Shown: positions 53,919 through 64,000 of the stretch, one piece after another | How the letters are laid out: each line of letters opens with the position of its first letter | Numbering within the stretch: the first letter of the stretch is position 1 | Assembly (NCBI GenBank): GCA_009733715.1 | Contig: WMKJ01000002.1 | Location: 217,074-281,073, forward strand | DNA length: 64,000 nt | Reading direction: 5' to 3' | DNA from: Herpomyces periplanetae | Lineage: Eukaryota > Ascomycota > Laboulbeniomycetes > Herpomycetales > Herpomycetaceae | Notes under the pieces: generated by a model | Database searches by the model: none | What the model was told of the DNA's origin: nothing | What the model saw: the letters and a program-made list of their open reading frames with translations, nothing else | Program-made: the position numbers and the translations under genes

Positions 53919-55667
53919 TTACTGCCAAACATTGGAAAATAAATCTTCTACGATACTATTTGCCCCAACTTTTGTCGTACTTGCTCGATCCAACCCAGTG
54001 TCTTTAAGTGTAGAACCCGACGCCGCTAATGTGGAATCGTTAACGTTACCCGTAGCTACAGCGCTCGTCCACCCGCTAAACTCTTCATCATCTAGTCCAC
54101 TCGTATTAGCGACGGTGGATATGGTCGCCGTTTCATTGTCCTTCCATGTGCTCGGAGTTGGCGGGCCGATTACCACAGTCGTTGTTGCGGTTGCAGTTGT
54201 GGTTGTCGCCTTGCTATTACTCACCGACCCGCTGCTCCAGACGTTGCTATTACCCCACACGTCTACGCCGGGTATAGGAACGTTCAAGTCAGCAACAGCG
54301 TCAGCAGTCGTCGAACGTCGAGGTGTATAAGATGCTGGCGAAGTGGATCCGGGACCGTTTAACCCGCTAAGGGGGCTTCTACTATCCCCAACGTTTATCA
54401 TACTGCCTGACAACCCCAGCAAATTAGCCCCGCTTGACTTGTTTGCCGCAAGCTTAACAGCTCCGCCTTCATCACTCGCTTGCTCAGCAATGCCGCTAGT
54501 TATATCAGTTATCCCAATAACGTTATCGTCTGTATCGGCTTGCCATTTCCATGAATCCAACAAATTTTTTGATCCTACTGTTTCAAACCCGTTGAAGGTG
54601 TTTGATCGCACGGGCAAAGTATTTTCGTTAACGCAAGACGTACAAGGACTAACGTTTAATTCACTGAAAACTTTATCCAACGATCCAAGTGTATCTGTCG
54701 ATTTTACATCACTGCCTGTTGAGCTGGTCCATTCCCCTGCAGTCGACGTTTGTTTTGTATCACTTTTTCCCTTGTTAGAGTAAAGTGAAAGTATGGATGA
54801 TTTTAAATCGCTGGGTACCGTTTTACCATCGCTTCCCCCCCTACTAATTCCAATACCACATCCACTACCTTTGGGCTCGTTGCCTGGCGTGTGCATATCC
54901 ATCCCGAGTAATGAATCAACCTGATTTTTTGTTGGTGAAGCCTTCATATCGTTTTTAACAGATAAGTTGACAAGATTAGACAGTCCAGTAGCATGAGTTT
55001 TATTGGCATTACTGTTGCCAACAACATTCTTAATATAGTTCCCAATAGGTATATCCATATTACTCTGCGTATTAGAGGTAATACTGTTTCCTACGACATA
55101 TTTGCTCGATGTTCGAGGGTTAACTAGACCGCGTCGATCTTCACTGCCGATTGTAGGTATACCTGCTGGTGATAATTGTAATGATGATGATGATGGTGAT
55201 GTCGGAGGTAACGTTAACGTAGACGCCAATTTTAAAGAAGAGAAAGTCTGAGGCACCAAATCTGCCGGATCTGGCATAGGACCACTCATGACCCATCGTT
55301 TTGATTCATACTTCGTACGTATAAAATTTTCTATTTTTCCTTCCGCTGGAACGTGACCCACGGTTAATTTATGTTCCCAGTAAAGATTAGCACGAATATT
55401 TCCCCATTTAACCATACTTTCCAATTGTTCATTAGTCCATGAATCCAAGTCTACCGACTTTACTCGACTTATATGCGTTCCCATTCCCCGATGTATACCG
55501 GAGCAACGTATACATATAAATATTCCCAAATTCCAACTTGCCCATCGTGGATTTTTGTTAACTTTACAGTCTGCGCAACAGCGATTTCCCTCCTGCTTGA
55601 CCAGATACTTTAGCCGGTCACGATTTCGCTCTATACGTTCTTGATCCGCTGCCGAAAATCGCGACAT
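53919..55667 (-). CDS. AGE2: ArfGAP (Age2/SMAP type)
   Basis: GTPase-activating protein for Arf in Golgi/endosomal traffic. The 582-aa protein starts at ATG 55667 (MSRFSAADQERIERN); the frame runs upstream to a non-ATG 55724. The ArfGAP domain lies at about 15-140. Zinc ligands read C31-ADC34 ... C52-IRC55, followed by SGIHRGMGTHISRVKSVDLD with the catalytic arginine region. The gap between the Cys pairs is 17 residues, not the usual 16 (KVNKNPRWASWNLGIFI). KWGNIRANLYWEHKL and the RTKYESKRWV ending complete the domain. The rest, about 440 residues, is Ser/Thr/Asn-rich and disordered, with no recognised domain. Subfamily assignment rests on the WASWNLG ... RVKSVDLD similarity to SMAP/Age2. Confidence 0.88.
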   Translation of the reverse strand: MSRFSAADQERIERNRDRLKYLVKQEGNRCCADCKVNKNPRWASWNLGIFICIRCSGIHRGMGTHISRVKSVDLDSWTNEQLESMVKWGNIRANLYWEHKLTVGHVPAEGKIENFIRTKYESKRWVMSGPMPDPADLVPQTFSSLKLASTLTLPPTSPSSSSLQLSPAGIPTIGSEDRRGLVNPRTSSKYVVGNSITSNTQSNMDIPIGNYIKNVVGNSNANKTHATGLSNLVNLSVKNDMKASPTKNQVDSLLGMDMHTPGNEPKGSGCGIGISRGGSDGKTVPSDLKSSILSLYSNKGKSDTKQTSTAGEWTSSTGSDVKSTDTLGSLDKVFSELNVSPCTSCVNENTLPVRSNTFNGFETVGSKNLLDSWKWQADTDDNVIGITDITSGIAEQASDEGGAVKLAANKSSGANLLGLSGSMINVGDSRSPLSGLNGPGSTSPASYTPRRSTTADAVADLNVPIPGVDVWGNSNVWSSGSVSNSKATTTTATATTTVVIGPPTPSTWKDNETATISTVANTSGLDDEEFSGWTSAVATGNVNDSTLAASGSTLKDTGLDRASTTKVGANSIVEDLFSNVWQ

Positions 55668-56443
55668 CGTGCCTACGTGATCTTCTCCTCCCGGGCGAAG
55701 ATCCCGTTTATCAACGTAGTTCACTCACACGTTCCCACGCCTTCAAGTTTCCCGTACGCGCCTGCGCACGCCTACGCTTTTTCACGATAGTTGCCGCCGT
55801 CGCCGTACTCGTCGTCTCGTCCTAAATATACCCACAAGTTCACCGTCAGTATTTCTCATATGTATACGTGTATACACGCACACACACACAAATAAACGTA
55901 CACACACTAGTGGCACAACACTCCTTAAAAATGATTGCTCGTAAATCACTGGCTTGCTGCCTGCATTGCTCGTTACTGAGAATTGTTCCCTGAAATTTCA
56001 TAAGTATCCCCGCAAAAATCACGTGAGCCAATCTAGACTGCGACGGTGACGCGGCGCAATGCGATGAAATGCAACTCTATCCAGTAACGGTTTGTCGGTT
56101 TAACGTGATGTTATGTGTAAAGAAATTGATAAATTTGGTCAAGACATTCGTTATAAATATAACCGTACACACATTTAAATTAATTGTACAAAACAAGCCA
56201 CTGTTCAACGAGTCAAAGTGATAAGACTTCGTGTCTATATACTTTTATGCTGCCACCATTACGGAGTTATCAAGATCCCGGATGCATCTACGCGTTGCTA
56301 ACGTTGGCGCAACATGCCATATTATAGATGCAAGAAAATGCGTGTACACCAGCATCCAACACCCCTAACGGTAAGTCCGTGTAGATTAAGTAGAAACCTT
56401 GCTAATGCAAATAGGTGTATATAGCTTCATTATAAACTTAACG
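55668..56443. promoter_or_regulatory. ArfGAP promoter region with CACGTG at 56020
   Basis: CACGTGAG at 56020-56025, 353 bp upstream of the ArfGAP start. An ACACAC run lies near 55875. The part beyond about 56.1 kb is the 3' side of LUC7 and AT-rich. No ORF. Confidence 0.45.
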
Positions 56444-57415
56444 TTAACGTCGATGATTATCACGACGATAAGCCGCACGGTTATGGGATGAACCATTCCG
56501 CAAAGGTCTTGAATCCCCCATTTCACCACCACCACTACCACCGCTTTTACCAGCGGATAAACCATTGGAAATCTCAGCGCGCGGAGGAGGCGCCTTTCCT
56601 TTAAGCTCCTTCTGTAACTTATCATAAGTTTTACGCATATGCGCGTATCCCAGGTGCATTTTACCGTAAAAATGATCGGCTAAACGTCGATCATTGTCCA
56701 ACCGACTAAGATATGCACCACAAACATCACAAACCTGTAGTTTCTGATGCCCTGATGGTCCAGACGTATCAGATAAAGCACGGAGTTCTCGTTCCCGCTC
56801 TTCTTTAGCTTGTTTAGCTCGCTTCACTTTAAAAAATTCGTGTACAGCCAAATTAATGCAACCTTCGTCAACCAACACGATAACCTCTGCAATACCTTCT
56901 TCGATAACGTCAGAAAGTTCTGATATTTGTTTCAACAAATTGTTCGTTTGTCGTATCTCATCTGGCGTTTTTTCCAACCTTCGTTGAGCGCTGTCAATCC
57001 GCCGATTGCACTCCTCTACATATTCTTGCATATGCCGAAAGTAATCAAATTCGAATCCCCAGCGCTGCTTTTGAGCTTCATCCGCTGATTCATACTCGTT
57101 TTTCAGAACCTCACTGTGAACCTTAGGACACGACCCGATATCTTGCTTCGTATTAATGAATAAATCATGCGGACATGTTCCCACAAGAAATGAACGACAC
57201 ACTTTTGGATCAGTTATTGCAACGTGATGCGTTCGTGCTCCTTGTCCTCCCATGAGTTGCTCGCCCATAAGCTGCTCTAAATATCGATGATATCATGATC
57301 ATTTTATCATTAGTAGGTCAATTGATTGCTAAAATATAATCCATGTATATAATCATTGAAATTGCGAAAATTTTGCTCCTTACTTACCGAGGAGTTTCCG
57401 TTGTTCTGCTGCCAT
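56444..57415 (-). CDS. LUC7: U1 snRNP protein Luc7, two exons
   Basis: Stabilises 5' splice-site pairing in the U1 snRNP. Exon 1 57415-57388 is a 28-nt micro-exon (MAAEQRKLL plus one base). The intron is 57387-57277 (GTAAGT donor, TTAG acceptor). Exon 2 57276-56444 gives EQLMGEQLMGGQGART; 286 aa. The join makes MAAEQRKLLEQLMG, the universal Luc7 N-terminus. Zinc finger 1: CRSFLVGTCPHDLF ... GSCPKVH. A long coiled-coil helix spans about 65-165. Zinc finger 2: CDVCGAYLSRLDND ... H ... H. The C-tail is Gly/Arg/Asn-rich, shorter than the RS tails of animal LUC7L. Confidence 0.94.
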
Positions 57416-58693
57416 GATAACAACTCATCTGTTATCAAAATGTCAGTAGTATTTATCAGTTAACTCAAATCCCACATGAAAATTTTTTTTAACAACATGT
57501 TAAAAATATTTTTCCGACTTGAGAATCTTCAAAATTTTCTCGCTCGATCGCGCGCGACGAATTTTCGCTCCTTGACTAAGCGCACTAAAAGTAGTGACTA
57601 ATCATGACGTCATACAAGGTGTAGATGGCCAATTTTACGGTTTTTGGAGTTTTATGCCATTTTTGTCTTGTTTGGAGTTGCTTTATACTAAAAGATTATG
57701 GGTTTAATTAAACACTTCAACATTATCCTCTCGTCGTTTTAATTTTGCTAATGAAATTGATATTTTCCTTGTGAGTATAATAATTTGTACTAAATGCGCA
57801 ATTAATAGCTTACTCGATTTTACCGTTTTTTTGTACCTTTACATGGATTGTGCATCAGAATGTTCTATAGATTTTTATGAGATTTCATTACTTATATACA
57901 TTTTAGTAAATTTTCTTCTAGTACCTCTATAATCATTAAACATAAACTTTTTTACAAATTATTTTTAATCTGTGCATAAATAAATTAGTTCGTATAAAAA
58001 GAATATAAATTCATGTCAAGAAATATATCATTATAATGCAAATCTGTGTCCAAAATAATAAAAATGTTTCATTCATCATCATACATTTGACTTAAAATAC
58101 ATAATGATTTGATAATTATATTTGAGATATCAACAATCACTCTAACTTTGTAAAACCTACGCACACTAAATACCTAACCAAACTTCATTCATCAATTCTC
58201 AATTAGCCCGTCAAATTTAATTGCTGAAACTTACTTGAACCACTTGTAACCGTGTACACATACATTTCTCCTCTTTTTTCGCACTATTCCAAACTACTCC
58301 GGGTGACCTCCAGCCCAATTTTATAAACAATACATGTACAACATTTACTCTTGTTAACCATCAAACTAATTATCACCGTCCAATAAACATAGCTTCACGG
58401 CTCGATCCATCATTTCCTCAAAATATCCAAATTTCCCCTTTGAGACGGCTTACGGCATGCTGACAAACATAGAAATCACGTGACACGAAGACGGTCAAAG
58501 GCAAACTTTTTTGATAGCTGGATCAAAAGGTTTTACTGGGAAAAATTGCCACATATTGGGCGTTATGCATCGTCAATTTGACGTTTAGCTGCATCAATTA
58601 ACTTATAATTGCGTTAAACTTGCATGCTTAAATTATTTAGACTTGTACATTTGAATTTATGACGCGTGATTTGTACTTAGTGTAGGCTGGTAC
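57416..58693. promoter_or_regulatory. AT-rich divergent spacer with a CRE palindrome and CACGTG
   Basis: About 1.3 kb between LUC7 (-) and GPI16 (+). The palindrome TGACGTCA (CRE/ATF core) lies at 57605-57612, 190 bp upstream of LUC7. CACGTGAC lies at 58477-58482, 217 bp upstream of GPI16. The middle (57.65-58.2 kb) is very AT-rich. No ORF. Confidence 0.5.
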
Positions 58694-60520
58694 ATGAGCA
58701 GAAGAATGTCACAAACTAGTACACGCGTGGAAATGCATACAGTATGGCTTTTCGCGGTAGTTTGGCTGTTGGTCTTCGCATTTTGTGTTACAGCTAAGAA
58801 TTACGAAGAACAACTGTACCTAAAAGCTTTATCTAATGATCATTTACTCGCCACTTTTAACTTTAAGGGAAATACAACAAGCGATAAATTTCATGCGCAA
58901 CACTTTCGCTTGTTTCCCCGCGCTCTGGGACAAATTTTACGGTATGCGCGAGCGGAGGAACTACACATACGCTTTACCTCAGGCCAGTGGGACGATGAAA
59001 GATGGGGGGCTCGCGCGTGGAGTGGGATGAAAGAAGGCGGAACAGGTGTAGAAGTTTGGGCATGGATCGAAGCGGATACAGACGATCTCGCGGACTATCG
59101 ATGGTCTCTACTGGCGAACGCTTTATCGGGGCTTTTTTGTTCGTCGATTAACTTTGTCGATTCAACCCGCACTGTCCGACCCGTCCTCACATTTAACAGG
59201 GAAAGTGTGTATAAACAAGACTCTGACACAGTGAAGCGTTTAAAGTTAATTCACGGTTCATTACCCCACGAAACATTTTGCACGGAAAATTTAACTCCTT
59301 TTTTGAAATTGTTACCCTGCAAAGGCCAAGTAGGCATCTCAAGTTTGCTTCATGGCCACATTTTATTCGCTTCATCTTGGCAAAGTATGTCGGTCGATAT
59401 CCGGTCGTACTGTGAGATGTCTGATGCAGATTGTATCATTCAGATTAATCAAAGCGTTAACATGGTTATCAATGTCGAATGGTTTAAACGCTCACAACGA
59501 CACCCGATTCCGCACCCGATTCCTATTGATATGTTAAAGTGTGATACGTCGAAAAGTTTTTACGGTCCCGATGCATGTTTTCCCGTAGAAAAGAACTATC
59601 AAGTGGATTTTTTGTTGAGTGAGATATTTGATAATAAATTAATCGGTGCGTGTGTGCCGGATAATACAAATGACGAACGGGTAGCATCAGTGTGCATTGA
59701 TGGACCGAAGGATCGTAATATCGTGACAATTGGCGATTCAACGTTTGAGCAAACTTGGGAAAATAACGGAACGATGAAATGTTACAATTTGAGGGAAGAT
59801 ACTACTTTTGATTTGTTCTTCCCTAGTCATCATATGTCGAACATTTCCCCCATGTGCGTTCCACCTTTGCATGCAACACGAGTGATAGCTGGTTATGGTG
59901 CCGAAAGAGGCTCCGTAAAAACTGAGTTAAAGAATACATCGGTAAATGAGACTTTAAAAGTAGTGTATATGGAAGCGCTTCCTTGGTTTATGCGTACGTA
60001 TATTCACACGTTAAAAGTATACTTAACAAATGAACATAATGCGACGAAGCGAATTACTCAACCATTGGAAATGTATTATCGACCTGCGGCTGATCGACAA
60101 CATGGATCCCACCTTGAAATGGTATTGGAAATTCCGGCGGGGAATTGGTTAACATTGTCATACGACTTTGGAAAAGCACTCCTACGCTGTACAGAATACC
60201 CCCCGGATGCGAATCGGGGATTTGATGCAGCGTCAGCGATTATACGAGTTTTACAGGGTGAACGAAGTTCCTATGTCCGTACTTCGAACTTGTTGTTGTC
60301 ATTGCCCACACCAGATTTTAGCATGCCGTACAACGTAATTATTTTAACGAGTACGGTAATTGCGTTGGGATTTGGCGGATTGTTTAACTTGTTGGTACGA
60401 GAGTTTGTCGATGCGGATAAGATAGGAAATGCTCGAATGAAAACTATATACCGAATGATAATTGCAGCGAAAACGTTGTTACAGCCCACATCTAAAGGCA
60501 AAGAATTCAAGGTGGATTGA
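58694..60520 (+). CDS. GPI16: GPI transamidase subunit Gpi16 (PIG-T)
   Basis: Type I ER membrane component of the complex that attaches GPI anchors to proteins. 608 aa from ATG 58694; later ATGs at 58706 and 58733 (MHTVWLFAVVWLLVFAF) could be the true start. The signal peptide ends at about CVTA|KNYEE. The PIG-T core is clear: FHLF-like HFRLFPRALGQILR, then VEVWAWI, DDYRW-like LADYRWSLLANALSGLFCSSINF, and later LPWFMRTYIHTLKVYL. Many N-glycosylation-type NxS/T sites sit in the lumenal part. One C-terminal TM segment (about 543-565, VIILTSTVIALGFGGLFNLL) ends before a short cytosolic tail. Length matches yeast Gpi16 (610 aa). Confidence 0.94.
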   Translation: MSRRMSQTSTRVEMHTVWLFAVVWLLVFAFCVTAKNYEEQLYLKALSNDHLLATFNFKGNTTSDKFHAQHFRLFPRALGQILRYARAEELHIRFTSGQWDDERWGARAWSGMKEGGTGVEVWAWIEADTDDLADYRWSLLANALSGLFCSSINFVDSTRTVRPVLTFNRESVYKQDSDTVKRLKLIHGSLPHETFCTENLTPFLKLLPCKGQVGISSLLHGHILFASSWQSMSVDIRSYCEMSDADCIIQINQSVNMVINVEWFKRSQRHPIPHPIPIDMLKCDTSKSFYGPDACFPVEKNYQVDFLLSEIFDNKLIGACVPDNTNDERVASVCIDGPKDRNIVTIGDSTFEQTWENNGTMKCYNLREDTTFDLFFPSHHMSNISPMCVPPLHATRVIAGYGAERGSVKTELKNTSVNETLKVVYMEALPWFMRTYIHTLKVYLTNEHNATKRITQPLEMYYRPAADRQHGSHLEMVLEIPAGNWLTLSYDFGKALLRCTEYPPDANRGFDAASAIIRVLQGERSSYVRTSNLLLSLPTPDFSMPYNVIILTSTVIALGFGGLFNLLVREFVDADKIGNARMKTIYRMIIAAKTLLQPTSKGKEFKVD

Positions 60521-63500
60521 TTGGATTATTTCGTTCGAGGATAGAAGTCAAAACGTTTTTTGGTAACGAGGGCTAGGTATCTCAACTTATCGTAAGTGGG
60601 AGGGGTTAGTATAACGCCAACGGGGAATGTTAGGCATGCATGGATGAGTGAACGTATGTGATTGTCAAAGAGTATTTGGAGGAAAAGTTAGCGACTAGTG
60701 CAAGACGAGTGATTGAGAGTGGCGAAGTCTTGCCGCTTGGTTACAGTGGAAAACAATTTGTCGGTAAACGCTGCTTTGAGGTATTGGCTGGTAGATTTTG
60801 ATAAGCGGTACCACACGTATAATGGACTATTCGGTGTTAAAGTGAAAAATTTCACATTCTTACAATCATTTTAAAGGACTTACTGGATTATCTTACGATC
60901 ATTGTTAACGGAAAGCAAACTGATTTGAAGCGCCGGCGGATATTTGATTTATACTTAGTTTACTCGTGGAACGTGAAACTACAAATGGGCCGTGAAACTC
61001 CGTCCGCGAAAGGAAATTCTCGTTACCATTACCACGACGGTAATTAGTGCGCAGTGCTGATCATTTTAATGCGAAAATGTTTATTACATTCTGGCTGTTA
61101 AGTTTACGTTTGTTACGAGATGGACGTGAGAATATTTCGCATGCACCCCATACCTTAATTTTCTCCATATAACAAAATTGCCAGAGTCTCGGACTAACTT
61201 GGACCCTGAATATATGATCAACCTGCCAAAACACTTCCAAACTGTCTCCCCCTTCGCCAAAATCCTTATCGAAAGCCCATCTCAAACTCCATCGTCACTT
61301 TCACCTGCAACTCAAAGATATGGTAACTTGTTCTTTCCCCTTTTGCCGAATGTAACCTTCCGCATTAGTCTGTCAGCCCTACGACTTGCGTGACGTCACA
61401 GGGCCATCCCCTCTCATTCACTCTTTCCCCACTTTTTTTGAAGCTAGTGTTTCATCGTTGCCTTAACCCTTGCAAATGTGAAACGAATCTTGCCTTTCCA
61501 TTTTGGGGAAGTTTTTTCATGCCAAACTTGGATGATCGGGATTAAAGCTGGACTGTAAGACTGCGTTTGGTTAATTTCTCCTTGTTGATGGTCCCCTTAC
61601 GTCCACAAATTTATCACGGTTTGATTTCCCCTCTCTCGATCAATGGTGTCACCATGGTCCTCACCTCAACAGCAATAATGACAATGATTATGATGGTGAC
61701 ATGTCTTGACCATCTTTACTACTGCTATACTTTTGTCCTCAATCCTCACCAGGTTCTTAGCCTCACCTCGTTTCGCTGTGTTGACAATAGTTCTTACGGC
61801 ACAGACAATGTTGTTCATGTTCAATCACATCTTAACTTTCGTATTGGTGAATACAACCGGAGGACGGCTTTGTTCAGTGTTGCTCCTAGAATTGGGTTTC
61901 GATGTACGCAAGTATCATGTCACCACTCTTTTTATTCTATATTGCGGTATCTCGGGGTTCACACACTTTGTGTATAACGTACACAGCTAATTTTCATCCA
62001 AAGGCTTGTTAGTCAATAAATTACTTGCTCATAAGTCTGAATGACTACTAGACTATCATTCGTGAATTTGATGTGCGCGTGAACGATCCAAATCGGTCTA
62101 GTGTCAAAATTAGACTTTCGTGTACGCATTCTTTGCACAACGTTTATATTGTACGTTGCGTCTCAATTCATGAGCTTTTAACTTGGTTATAAAATGATTT
62201 GCGATGGGGAGTCCAATTATTAACTGACTAATTGCTTAATTTAAACTTTAACACTCGATACATCTCACATTCGCCAATTGAAAGACTTGACTCGAGCGTA
62301 CTGATTGTACTGTCCTAGTAAACCTAGAAAACCAATTCAATTGCCACACATTGTCGAGTTATACAAAAGTGAACTTCAGGTTTCGCCGCTGCTTCGTGTG
62401 CTTTGCTTGACGGGCAAGTTGTGCTAGTTTATATGGGTTGCAAACATTCTATCATTTGCCGTTAAATTTTGAGGATTGCCCATTTTAACTGTTTGAGTGA
62501 TACACTCAAAGCAGCTCGCATTAGGAATACTCATAGCATTGGAGCATGGTAGACCTGGTTAACTGTCAAAATCTACATTGAAATTACCGTTCACAAAGCC
62601 GTCATTCACCAGTCGGGCCAATGGAATCTTCTCTTGCTCTTGACACTTGAATCATGTGCAGCTTTCCCGTCAACCTATACACGACTTCCCGTTGGGAAGT
62701 GTGTTGTTGCTCGACTTGCTAATCGAGGTAAGGCTGTTGCTGGTCGCTATTATAAATTTATCGTGTCCGTCGCACTGCTCACAACTTTGCTCGCTCGACG
62801 GATTCTCTCGTTCTTGTTCAACTTGTTCATCATCACTCCCAGTTTTGCAATTCAGCAAGTTTGTTGTCTTGTTTTACAGTGAGTGTGTCATTTCTTTCCC
62901 TTTGTAGCTTGCCGCTTGCACGACTGTTCTTTGGCCTGACCTGGCACTGATTGCTGTACACGACGGCTTTCTGTCGCTGAAATAATTTCCTCTCCGGCGA
63001 CCTTGCTTATTACTTTCGCTGGCAAGTTTTAACTTACATTCCCATACTCATTGTTTTTCTCCTTACGCGCGTGCGCATTCGCATAGCATAACAATTCTGG
63101 CACCTCTGTTTCCCGTCGGCAGACAGGAGCAACTGCTTGATAACTTTGCGCGCTTATGTTTATCTTGTCACGCGCTGTTTTGACAACGTTTAGTACACAG
63201 ACATCACCGATTTTTAACTCTGGAGCGCTTTTACCTTCCCTATCTCATCTGGGTTCAACTTTACCATCTAGATTTTACGCCTCTACTTTAACACAACCGA
63301 CCGTGATAAGGGATTCAATTCATCTATTTACGGTCACGATTACCTTTGGCTGCCTACTTGTGTATCGACATTCACATATACGTCGTCAAGTGTGCTTGGT
63401 TCCTTTTTTGCAGTACCAACTCTTGCTTACACCACTTCACTACATAAAAGACGATTGTGAGATCAATTTTGGCAACACACCGCTTTAGAGGTTGCTCATT

Positions 63501-63867
63501 CACTTCACCTCATCATTACGTTGACTCATTTGTTCGTATTGCCTGCTGATCCACGTCAATTCAGCTAGCCATCGTTAACTTAACATTATTTATTTACACT
63601 TTATTCTTTCATCTTTGACTAGTTTATCTTGGTACTCTGACTCCAGTTAACATTTTTTCAGATATTTCTAAGAATCATTTTCCGTCAATTCATCTTACCT
63701 CACGTTTGTTTATTCGCTCTTATTCTGGGGAGTTTTTCTTACGAGTTCCCCATATTAGCAGCTCGTACATATTCAGCCGAATACTCTCCCATATTCGGGC
63801 TCAGCGTGCCCGACACTCTAAACTCACTGAAAAGTTAACTAGATAACGATCAAGCTACGAATTCAAC
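60521..63867. other. Gene-poor spacer with uncertain membrane-like frames
   Basis: About 3.3 kb without a supported gene. It contains TGACGTCA at 61391-61398. Pyrimidine-rich frames on the plus strand at 61567-61990, 62634-62907 and 63156-63488 are hydrophobic but overlap in two frames and lack a start context, so I did not call them (see findings). It probably includes the promoter of the gene starting at 63868. Confidence 0.45.
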
Positions 63868-64000
63868 ATGAAGTATATAGGGTTTATGGTTTTGACGGCC
63901 TTCTGGTCGACTGCGGCATTGAAATTGGGAGATCTGCAAAATCTACGAGTAACGCTTCATCATCCTGTGCCAATGCGAGCTCCCAGTGGTGATCGACCTG
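63868..64000 (+). CDS. N-terminus of a predicted secretory-pathway protein, 3' end outside the window
   Basis: ATG 63868 opens a frame to the window end (44 codons seen). It begins MKYIGFMVLTAFWSTAALKL, a compact signal peptide with probable cleavage after STA or AAL, followed by GDLQNLRVTLHHPVPMRAPS. Too little is visible to name the family. Confidence 0.6.
   Translation, partial: MKYIGFMVLTAFWSTAALKLGDLQNLRVTLHHPVPMRAPSGDRP

Noticed and set aside
53833-54330. 165-aa plus-strand frame
   Set aside because: Antisense to the Ser/Thr-rich tail of the ArfGAP gene.
1-64000. Transposons, CRISPR, biosynthetic or defence clusters
   Set aside because: No transposase, reverse transcriptase, terminal repeats, regular repeat-spacer array or clustered enzymes seen.

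Overview
This window is nuclear DNA of a fungus. The signs are protein-coding genes with short spliceosomal introns (about 80-170 nt, GTAAGT/GTACGT-like donors and pyrimidine-poor ..TAG/..CAG acceptors), a Zn(II)2Cys6 transcription factor, an AP-1/Yap1-type redox domain, Atg13, Iks1, Rei1, Gpi16, Mak5 and Sft1, and an AT-rich background. The Zn cluster followed directly by an RGPSKGYIKEL-type linker and coiled coil resembles factors I associate with early-diverging fungi (Mucoromycota and relatives). That placement is a guess; 'fungus' is secure. I see no bacterial operon, virus, CRISPR array, transposon or rRNA.

Layout: 1-1170 the 3' part of a ZIP zinc transporter; 1555-1626 tRNA-Val(CAC); 1773-3331 ATG13 (-); 4001-8044 an IBTK-like ankyrin/RCC1/BTB protein (-); 8442-10016 an unrecognised proline-rich protein (-); 12827-14046 a Zn2Cys6 factor (+); 14750-16330 a WW/FF splicing factor (-); 17292-18285 proteasome alpha-3 (+); 18982-20295 SPF30/SMNDC1 (-); 20.3-27.96 kb a long gene-poor stretch; 27961-30131 an AP-1-like redox-domain protein (+); 31123-33928 IKS1 kinase (-); 34719-37310 a Cep57/Ppc89-like coiled-coil protein (-); 40888-42955 REI1 (+); 43416-44702 a secreted protein of unknown role (-); 45199-46296 TRM7 (-); 46609-48885 MAK5 (+); 49479-52877 a Snf2-family ATPase (+); 53187-53599 SFT1 SNARE (+); 53919-55667 an ArfGAP (-); 56444-57415 LUC7 (-); 58694-60520 GPI16 (+); 60.5-63.87 kb gene-poor; 63868-64000 the start of a secreted protein running off the end.

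Several genes are only correct after splicing that a plain ORF view misses. I reconstructed exons for ATG13, the Zn2Cys6 factor, PRE9 (three exons), SPF30 (three exons), the AP-1-like gene, IKS1, REI1, SFT1 and LUC7. First exons are often tiny (26-28 nt in SFT1 and LUC7). The genes are mostly unrelated housekeeping functions: splicing (URN1, SPF30, LUC7), ribosome and tRNA biogenesis (REI1, MAK5, TRM7), vesicle traffic and GPI anchoring (SFT1, ArfGAP, GPI16), autophagy and proteolysis. They do not form a cluster or a shared pathway.

I did not find a clear undescribed system. The observations most worth a second look are: an AP-1-type protein that keeps both redox cysteine domains but has no bZIP I can find nearby; CACGTG (TCACGTGA-like) sites recurring in intergenic promoter regions; and kilobase-scale purine/pyrimidine strand switches in the long intergenic regions, at or near such sites or inverted repeats.
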